A DNA stretch of 22,822 nt, taken from the NCBI GenBank assembly GCA_032123435.1, contig JAQBFJ010000248.1:1-22822 (forward strand), given 5' to 3'. Both the position numbers and the translations under genes were made by a program. Shown piece by piece: positions 13,000 to 20,600 of the stretch; position 1 is the first letter of the stretch; each line of letters starts with the position of its first letter. The stretch is from JAQBFJ01 sp032123435. Lineage in GTDB: Bacteria; Verrucomicrobiota; Kiritimatiellia; UBA8416; JAQBFJ01. Under the pieces are notes generated by a model. It ran no database searches, was not told the DNA's origin, and saw only the letters and a list, made by a program, of their open reading frames with translations.

Positions 13000-13278
13000 C
13001 TATCCTGTTTTTGACTTGCCGCTTTTGACCAAATCCCTGATTCCTTCAGCTGCCAATGAAAGGACCATAAAGCCAACCCCAAACACGCAGCCAAAGGCGA
13101 GTCCCATAGCAAGAAACACTTCTCTGCCTCTTACGGGGTTAGGTATATCGCCTTGCCCTCCCAGTTCACACATAACGTTCGGCAGAAACAGTGACAACAG
13201 CAAAAAAGCAAGCCCTACCAATACCGCCGATACCGCGGTACCGGCAATAACGAACAATAGATTTTTAAAATGCCGCAT
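13000..13278 (-). CDS. Small membrane protein, unknown function
   Basis: The 92-residue protein has two long hydrophobic spans, NLLFVIAGTAVSAVLVGLAF continuing into LLLSLFLPNV, and MGLAFGCVFGVGFMVLSLAA. They are separated by a loop with one Cys and GREVF. The C-terminus is basic (KSGKSKTG). AAAGGA lies 6 bases before the ATG, which supports the start. It is convergent with the beta-helix gene, the stops 50 bases apart, and lies downstream of the hexosaminidase gene in the same orientation. No family is recognised. Confidence 0.65.
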   Translation of the reverse strand: MRHFKNLLFVIAGTAVSAVLVGLAFLLLSLFLPNVMCELGGQGDIPNPVRGREVFLAMGLAFGCVFGVGFMVLSLAAEGIRDLVKSGKSKTG

Positions 13279-13417
13279 TAGAATCCTTTCCGCTTGTTGT
13301 TACATTAACTATTTGGAAAGCATACAGGAATATTGCTTAAAAAACAAGCATCTGACACCAGGAAACAATGCAGAAAAACCAATCATCCCCCTGTTTTGCC
13401 GGCATTCCAGCCTGCTT

Positions 13418-15295
13418 TTAAAGAGAGTTTATGGCTTTTCTATAGCGTTTAAGCGTTACACTTATCTCCGACCTCTGGTTCCGCGCCATCCATAAACGTT
13501 CAAATCGTTTCATGAGTGAACGCATTTCTTTCTTTAGCGCGATTCGCGTCGCAGGCGTATTACGTCCGTCTTCACCAAACACCGTAAGTTTTTTTGCAGC
13601 AACACTGATCGAATCCACCGCAAACAGCCAATAAGGCATAACGCTGTGCGGATCGCCGTCCCGCTCTTTGAGTACCGATTCAAATACAGTCCTGATATCC
13701 TTCAACTGTTTTATCGTTTTTCGACCCAGCTCCGCGTTAAGCCGACACTTGCCCTGCCTGATCCTGCCCTGCTTGCATGATTTGCTTTCATGAATTTTCG
13801 GGGCAAATATTTTATCATCCGCCTTTGCAAACAGGAGGTGCTGCCAGATGCTTTGATAATATGAAGCGATATTTAAATGCGTGATATCACCAAGTTGAAT
13901 TATCGCACGCGCAACAGCCGGATCATCAGTACCCAAAAACAGCTTTGCAAAACGTGCCGTGAATGTGTTTCGATCAGCATTCACATTCCATGCCTGCTCG
14001 GCGCCAAACAAGTAGCCATGCCAGGATAATTCCATGAAATTATAGTGCCCGCCATCACCCCAATCGGTATTGAGCAGTCCAACAGCTTTATTCCTGCATG
14101 CTGCCGCCGCGAAACCATGGATATTCGCCTCTGCTTCATGAATACGCGGAAACAACGAACACCACGATGATGTACCCGGGCACGCGTAAAAATCCAGGCC
14201 TGCCTTGCGAAAATCTGAAATTCTAGCAAATGGATGATTGGCATCATATCCCCAGTCCAGAACAATTACGTCCTTCGGAATATGCGGAATAAGTTTAGGA
14301 TGACTTCGAATTATATCGCCCCAGAACATTATTTTCTTACCGTGCTCAGCGCACAGTTCTTTCAGTTTTATTATGTGATTAAGATAGGCTCGACCTGTTC
14401 CCAGTTTTTTACAGAGCGCGTGAGTCTGCCCCCACCCCAGAACAAACGCCTCGTCACAACAGACATTGAACAGTTTAGAGCTGAACGAAGGAAGCAACTC
14501 GGAATATAATGAATCAAGAAAATCATAAGTTCTGGAATTGGCAGGAGATATCAAGTGCGCCTTACCCTGTGCACCCCAATGATTTTTATCTCCCGCATGC
14601 GGATACTCCCCTTTCCCCAAGTCCTCCGCCAAATAATGGTATTGCGGATGTTTCAATATGGTCCCCATATGTCCAAGACTTGCAAGTGAGAGCACGAGAT
14701 CAACATGCCGCCCTTTACAGAACGCATCAAGATCCATCATGTCTTCCGCGGACAGGGGTGATGCACCGCGCCAGATATCAGGATGCCCCCTGAACTTGAA
14801 TGTATGCTCAAAATAAAGCTGGTAATGATTAATCTTGTAATGGGCCAGCAGTTCAACCTGTTCCATTAGACTTTCGAATTTTGGTACGCGTCCGCGGCAC
14901 ACGTCATAGTAAACACCACGATTCTTAAAATCCGGCCAGTCATTAATCAACAGACACGGCAATTTCTTTTCGGAACATTGCATGGCAACCTGGACAAGAG
15001 TCTGAAGTCCGTCAAAAGCTGCTTCTACTGAATCAGCTTCCAGTCTTACTCCGGCCGGTGTTATGTTCAGCCGGTACCCACCCGGCTTAAGTCCTTTTCG
15101 CAGTATGACAGACAGGGCATCCTTCTTTCGCGGTATAATGATATTGATGGTTCCGTTCTGGAAAACTGTTTCCGCCCGGCAGGCAACCGTATAAAGACTG
15201 CTGTCCGAAATGCCTATAACTGGTTTATCAGGTATCCTGAAAAAACCTTTATGCATCGTAATTTTGTGCGGCTGAGGAATGAATACCAGTTTCAT
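13418..15295 (-). CDS. GH20-type beta-N-acetylhexosaminidase-like glycoside hydrolase
   Basis: The 625-residue protein shows the GH20 layout. A small alpha/beta domain (residues 1-115, with GYRLNI and the Ala/Phe-Gly-Leu-Gln-Thr-Leu motif AAFDGLQTLVQV) is followed by a TIM barrel starting at INDWPDFKNRGVYYDVCRGR. The catalytic Asp-Glu pair is Asp281-Glu282 in FNVCCDEAF, where most GH20 enzymes have HxGGDE, so the substrate pocket is altered. Later barrel elements are KKIMFWGDII and NTDWGDGGHYN. GH20 enzymes release terminal beta-GlcNAc/GalNAc by substrate-assisted catalysis. There is no signal peptide, so action in the cytoplasm on imported oligosaccharides is likely. The start at 15295 is chosen because GAAAGGG lies 9 bases before that ATG; the frame extends 13 codons further. 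The C-terminal 150 residues are helical and Lys/Arg-rich. Confidence 0.85.
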   Translation of the reverse strand: MKLVFIPQPHKITMHKGFFRIPDKPVIGISDSSLYTVACRAETVFQNGTINIIIPRKKDALSVILRKGLKPGGYRLNITPAGVRLEADSVEAAFDGLQTLVQVAMQCSEKKLPCLLINDWPDFKNRGVYYDVCRGRVPKFESLMEQVELLAHYKINHYQLYFEHTFKFRGHPDIWRGASPLSAEDMMDLDAFCKGRHVDLVLSLASLGHMGTILKHPQYHYLAEDLGKGEYPHAGDKNHWGAQGKAHLISPANSRTYDFLDSLYSELLPSFSSKLFNVCCDEAFVLGWGQTHALCKKLGTGRAYLNHIIKLKELCAEHGKKIMFWGDIIRSHPKLIPHIPKDVIVLDWGYDANHPFARISDFRKAGLDFYACPGTSSWCSLFPRIHEAEANIHGFAAAACRNKAVGLLNTDWGDGGHYNFMELSWHGYLFGAEQAWNVNADRNTFTARFAKLFLGTDDPAVARAIIQLGDITHLNIASYYQSIWQHLLFAKADDKIFAPKIHESKSCKQGRIRQGKCRLNAELGRKTIKQLKDIRTVFESVLKERDGDPHSVMPYWLFAVDSISVAAKKLTVFGEDGRNTPATRIALKKEMRSLMKRFERLWMARNQRSEISVTLKRYRKAINSL

Positions 15296-15435
15296 GATAT
15301 GAACCCTTTCATATTTAGACTGGAGCAGTTTCATAAATACTGCAGTCGTTTTGGCTACAGTATTTCTTCAACCACTCTAATGGCTGATCAGACTGGTTTT
15401 TCGGTATATTTCTGTCAAGGTAATTTCATGAAAAA

Positions 15436-15549
15436 ATGGATATCAGGCGAATAATCATTGCTCTGTTTCTGATAATATGCGAAATAAGCCACGTTATTCA
15501 TAAGAGCAATGCATTAGAACGAATAAAGATAAACGCAGGAGAGGGATAA
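15436..15549 (+). CDS. Mini-ORF overlapping the tpx start
   Basis: A 37-codon frame starts MDIRRIIIALFLIICEISHV and ends KINAGEG, with its TAA sharing a base with the tpx ATG (TAATG). The N-terminal basic residues and hydrophobic stretch look like a signal peptide or single membrane span. The TAATG junction suggests translational coupling. The ribosome-binding site is weak. It may be a true small protein, a leader, or chance. Confidence 0.35.
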   Translation: MDIRRIIIALFLIICEISHVIHKSNALERIKINAGEG

Positions 15550-16061
15550 TGGCTCAAGTCTATCTTAAAGGGAACCCAGTTGACACAATCGGCGAACTGC
15601 CTGCCATTGGCACACAGGCACCGGATTTTACATTAACGAAGACGGATCTGTCTAATGTACGGCTCAATGATTTTATCGGTCAATCCGTTGTGCTGAATAT
15701 ATTTCCAAGTATAGACACACCTGTATGCGCCATGTCGGTAAGACATTTCAACAAAGAGGCTGATAATCTCGAAAATACTGCCGTTTTATGTATTTCAGCC
15801 GATCTCCCGTTTTCACATGAGCGGTTTTGCGAGATTGAAGAGTTAGACGATGTCATGGCTTTATCGGTATTTCGTTCTCCTGAATTCGGCAAAGATTACG
15901 GGGTAACGATAAGCAGTGGACCACTTACAGGGCTGTTATCAAGGGCAATAGTCATTATTAATCCAGAAGGAAAAATAATCTACACGGAACAGGTTCAGGA
16001 AATATCACAACAGCCCAATTATGAGAAAGCCCTGCAGGTATTAAGAGAATTGGCCGGTTAA
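15549..16061 (+). CDS. tpx: Thiol peroxidase (atypical 2-Cys peroxiredoxin)
   Basis: The 170-residue protein matches Tpx over its full length (E. coli 168). It reduces hydrogen peroxide and organic hydroperoxides using thioredoxin. The peroxidatic cysteine is Cys60 in FPSIDTPVCAMSVR, and the resolving cysteine is Cys94 in HERFCEIEEL, at the spacing usual for Tpx. GTQAPDFTLT and the C-terminal strand SRAIVIINPEGKIIYTEQV are also typical. AGGAGAGGG directly precedes the ATG, and the start agrees with family length. The residues after Cys94 are EIEEL where many relatives have GAEGL, a minor change. It is convergent with the FGE-like gene; no intrinsic terminator is obvious in the 79 bases between them. 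In an anaerobe it would serve transient oxygen defence. Confidence 0.96.
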   Translation: MAQVYLKGNPVDTIGELPAIGTQAPDFTLTKTDLSNVRLNDFIGQSVVLNIFPSIDTPVCAMSVRHFNKEADNLENTAVLCISADLPFSHERFCEIEELDDVMALSVFRSPEFGKDYGVTISSGPLTGLLSRAIVIINPEGKIIYTEQVQEISQQPNYEKALQVLRELAG

Positions 16062-16140
16062 CAATTTTGACTCTCATTGCCATTTACAGGACATGATCAT
16101 AAAAACCGGCCATGCCCCGTATTCCACCACTGAACATGCG

Positions 16141-17484
16141 TTACTTACTTTTTTTCACCACTTTGATGGTGGCATTCGCGGCCGTAATGGAAATCCACCA
16201 CTGACCCATGCCTTTTCCTTGTCCATTGCCGTCGTTGTAAAGTTTGACGGTCATCATGCTGGATGAGATATCATAGGTGTTTGCATTCTTCAGCGGACAT
16301 GGCCTGCCATCAACAATCAATCCATTCTGATTTCCGTTACCATGCGGTTTCACATAAACACGCAGTGCCAGCCCTTCGTATCCCGCATAGTCATCTTTCA
16401 GTTGATCTCTTGAAATCCTTGTACCGTCCTGCAGGATAAGGACAAACTCGTCCTGATCACTATTATTCGGATTGATATTAATCTTGCCGCTCACATTCAT
16501 TCCAGCATTACGAACCATGCGGAAACCGACGTGTTTCCCCCTGTGCATCGGATCCCGATGCCCTCGTGACGCGCACCGCAGTAAATCCGGCGCCCACGCC
16601 CAACAGCCGCCCCTGCGAACACGTTCTACACCCGAATCGGGTCCTTTGGGACTGATTTTCGGTGAGGACGCATAATAGTTGGTACCGTACTTATCATAGC
16701 ACCATTCATAAATATTGCCGGACATGTTGTACAATCCATATTTATTCGGAGGGTAGTCCTTCACAGGCACTGTTGTCGGCTGAGGACCGGATTCATACTT
16801 GTCGCCACTATCTGCATAGTTCGCCTTGCTTCCATCAACATGATCCATGTAGTTTCCGCCTTTGCTGCCCCATGGAAAATGGTGCCCATCCAATCCGCCG
16901 CGCGCGGCTTTTTCCCATTCAGCCTCTGTTGGCAAGCGATAGCCATTTTTGGTGAAATCGCAAGTCCAGTCAGCCGTATTCACACACGTTTCCAGCCCCT
17001 CCATCTTGCCGCGATAGTAACAGCAGGCCATGGCCCCATACCAGCCGATCTCGTCGGCTGGAAACTGTTCCTTGCCGGCTTTAGGATGAAACTTTCCGTT
17101 CTTGAATTCAATTTGACAATCCTTGTCATCCAGATCAGACACTTCCTGTGCGTTGTCGTCAGCAAACTTGGCGCTGATTCCGATGTCTCCCTTCATATCC
17201 ACGATGAGTTTCTTGTTATTGTAAGCCCACTGAAGCATACGACAAAGCTTTGCATTCGAAATTTCATATTTATCCATATAGAAGGCATCTATGAACACGG
17301 CATGGACAGGGCGTTCGTCTTCTTTGCCTTCTGAATAATTATCACCCATATTGAAGCCGCCTGACGGGATAAGCAACATGTTGCTCGGCGGACTGGCCAA
17401 AACGGTTATTGAGAATTGAGTCACGCCGGTAATGATCAAAATTACTCCGGCAAGAAAAGCACTATACGGAAGAGTTATTCTCAT
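16141..17484 (-). CDS. Secreted FGE/SUMF1-like protein with a conserved C-terminal extension
   Basis: The 447-residue protein has a signal peptide (1-30, AFLAGVILIITG to VLA). The domain of formylglycine-generating enzymes spans about 35-327: MLLIPSGGFNMG, YEISNAKLC, GYRLPTEAEWEKAARGG, GLYNMSGNIYEW, RVRRGGCW and GFRMVRNAG. In true FGE two cysteines after the GG oxidise the sulfatase cysteine. Here the segment is RGGCWAWAPDLLRCASRG, whose cysteines do not fall at those positions, so sulfatase maturation is doubtful and a binding or structural role is more likely. Residues 330-447 form a separate acidic, beta-rich domain with GNGNQNGLIVDGRP and TVKLYNDGNGQGKG. A perfect AAGGAGG site precedes the ATG at 17484; the frame extends 30 codons further upstream without such a site. 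It lies 121 bases downstream of the giant LTD/CotH gene. Confidence 0.88.
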   Translation of the reverse strand: MRITLPYSAFLAGVILIITGVTQFSITVLASPPSNMLLIPSGGFNMGDNYSEGKEDERPVHAVFIDAFYMDKYEISNAKLCRMLQWAYNNKKLIVDMKGDIGISAKFADDNAQEVSDLDDKDCQIEFKNGKFHPKAGKEQFPADEIGWYGAMACCYYRGKMEGLETCVNTADWTCDFTKNGYRLPTEAEWEKAARGGLDGHHFPWGSKGGNYMDHVDGSKANYADSGDKYESGPQPTTVPVKDYPPNKYGLYNMSGNIYEWCYDKYGTNYYASSPKISPKGPDSGVERVRRGGCWAWAPDLLRCASRGHRDPMHRGKHVGFRMVRNAGMNVSGKININPNNSDQDEFVLILQDGTRISRDQLKDDYAGYEGLALRVYVKPHGNGNQNGLIVDGRPCPLKNANTYDISSSMMTVKLYNDGNGQGKGMGQWWISITAANATIKVVKKSK

Positions 17485-17605
17485 TTTACCTCCTTGTGTA
17501 TTAGCCGCATCTACAGAGCGATCAAAAAACCTGATACTCAACTCATGTTTTAATATTTTGTTGAATTTTATCACCCTTGTCTGCTTTTGTCCAGCACATC
17601 CTTTT

Positions 17606-20600
17606 TCAAAACTCCAGCCGTTTCAGGCGATAGAATTTGTAAGGCACGCCAACGACATTTGTGTCATCAAACCAGCAGGAATCAGTCAACGCTGTTACTA
17701 TCCCCATCAAAACCCAGTTAGTGCCAGTAAGATCCGTTATGTATTCCGCGCGGTACTTACGGCCAGGCTCAGTCGACCATGTCACTGTTGCCACATCCCC
17801 TGTCGGCGCCACGAATGACGTGATTATCAGCAGAACATTTGAAGAACCAGGGGTCGGCGTCGTCAATGTGTAAATATTGGGATTGCCGTCACGCCAGCAG
17901 CCTTCAGTTATATCCACCGCCTGTGCGCCAAATATTACCGCGTCAACCAGCGTACCGTCCGGCTTGTATAACCCTATCGTTTCACCGTCCGCCGCCAGCG
18001 AAAAGTTCACATGCAGATCCACGCCCGGTCCGTTGTCATCATCATCGCCATCCGCCCACACAAACAGAAAATCACGCGCGCCTATAGTCACCCCTACCGG
18101 TATGGTAAACTGGTTCGTATCGGTCAAATCATCAGTAAGCGTGTAGCCTGTCAGGTTAACAGTATCCTCGCCCGCGTTATACAGTTCGAACCAGTCTTCG
18201 AACTTACCGTCTGTCGGATCCACTATCGTCAAGGAATTTCGAGCCATCCATTCGTTTATGTATATATTTACCGGTACGGTAGCTATCGTATTGGCACTGC
18301 CGGGTGTGGCTGTTTCCATATATGTTTCGCTGTACTGCTCACCTTCGGGATATTTTCCATATGAATAGTTTATCGGCACACTGCTGTAATTCACATAATC
18401 AACAATTATCGGCGTGCTATCCGGTTGTCTGACCAGCGCAACGCAGCCGCTTTCGCTGTTCATCCTGAACCCGGCATGCAGATATCCATTAGTTGTCTCT
18501 GCCGTCTCACCGTCAGCCCATATAATAAGCATGCCGTTTGATGCTATCGTCCAGCCCGCGGGGATCGCCCATTTTGTTAAATTTGTATAACTGTCGGTCA
18601 GATAATAACTCTGCGCCGACAGATCAACGCTGTTACTGTCAGAGTTATACAACTCTATCCACGGCTCGTATTCTCCTTCGTTATCCGCCGCAAATCCCAT
18701 ATTTGTGGGCATTATCTCGTTAATCCATACTGTCGGAAATTCCGGAAGATTCGTGCTTACGGAGTTGGCCTCGCCGGGCGTGAAGGGCCGGTTCGTGCTC
18801 ACCGCCCAGTTGCCGGCACGGTTGTTGTCGCGTGCAGCATCTATCAACTGCAGGGAACAGCCCTGTCCGTCGGCTAGTGCAGGCCACGGCAAGTCGTTGT
18901 CATATCTTACTCTGTCTATCTCCACCCACGCGTTGGTACCTTCCGGCCTCAGCAGTCTCAGCGTCTCACCGCCGTTGTCGAGTGTGCCCTTGAATTCGTC
19001 AACCACAACTTCCGCATTCGTGTACGCGCATTGGTAGCCCGGTATGTTCCCGGCTATCACAACATAGCCTGTCGGCGCTATCGTGTACCCGTAGCCGATA
19101 TCCGCGTCTATGCCGTCTATGCGCAGTCCGCCCAGACTGAGCGTATTTGCGGAAATATTGTGCAGTTCCACGTAGCTGGCGTAGGGCACGGCGGGGTTGT
19201 ACATGATCTCGTTGATGACCAGTTTGCCGTCCACACTGATCACCGCGCCGGTGTATGTTACGGTGATGGTGTCGTTCGACACAAGGTTGCCGCCATGATC
19301 GTAGCCAGTAACCATAAGAACATTCGCGCCCGGCTCAAGCCAGACCGGGAACTGCCATGTGGTCAGGGTCGGGTAATCAACTGTGTATTTGTGCCCGTTG
19401 ACATAGAAATCTTCGACATGTACAGGGGCTGTACCGGCCAGCGTCAGCGGGTTCGCGTCGGTCGAGAAATCCGCACCGCCGTTGGACGTGATCGCGAACG
19501 GAGCATCAACTCCGGCCAGACCGGAAAGGACCGATGCCCTCGCGGTTGCGACAGAAGTCTTGTACGGGGACGGGTCGCCCGGATCCAGTCCATTTGTCAC
19601 TCCGATGGTACGTATGTCGTCATAGAACTTGCCTGTTCGTTCCGGGAGCAAAGGACCGTCCGCTGCATCTTTAAGGAAGGCCCAGTAGACGCGTTTGAAT
19701 GCCGGGGTGATGAAAAACATGCGGCTGGGAACCTCATTTCCGGTCGGCCATCTTACGCCGATACTGTCAAAAGCGAGATCCATGTCGTGAAGCATCAGTT
19801 GCGACCGTGCGTGACGCGGTGTGTAGATGTAGTAGTTGTGCGAGTACGCGTACCCGTACTTGTCCCAGTCTCCGAAAAGTCCGGAGAGCGCGAAATATGA
19901 CGCCCAGCACCTGACGTCTATCACGGCGTTGACCCTCTTGATGTATTTCGCGGTGTCCGCTGTGCCCGCGGCATTGGCAATCTTGAACACTTGGGTGTAG
20001 TCATCGTTGGGATGAAGCATGGAGCGCTTTACGGAAAGCGCCGCGTATCGTGATTTCTTCATACCGAATCGGTTGGTGATCATGCCAAACGCATCCACGC
20101 TGTAGTCAATGTTCTTAAAAACTTCCGGGTCGTCATCGCCGAACCAGGTACTGCACAGTTCCGTGGACGGGGCCAGCCCGTCGGCGAGATAGGTCAGCCC
20201 CCCGGTGCCGTAGGCATAGGCGATCGGCTGTGGCCTGCCGGACGGTTCGCCCAGTTCGCGGCACGCCCACGGCATGTACGAGATGATGTAGTAGTAGCCG
20301 CCGTTCAGGACCGTCAACTTCGTCGCGCCGAGGATGCGGTTGTCCTTGGGCATTTTGATCACGTTGCCCGACGAACTCGCGTTACCGCGCCCCCGCACGG
20401 CGGCGCAGTAAACTGCCCTGGAGTCTTCATAGAGGAAGGTGCAGTCCACGACCTGTTTTGACGTGTAGGTCAGGGCGCTCAATACGCTGTTGTTGGCCGC
20501 GGTAATCAGCACGCGGTAGGTCGGCATGCCGATGCCTTTCGCTTTCGTCAGGCCCCAGCCCACCAGGCACTCGGCGGCAGGCGCCCCTGGCGCAACGATT

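Noticed and set aside
19031..19900. 289-codon plus-strand frame
   Set aside because: Antisense shadow of the giant LTD/CotH gene, which has domain matches throughout. The plus-strand product shows no recognisable pattern.
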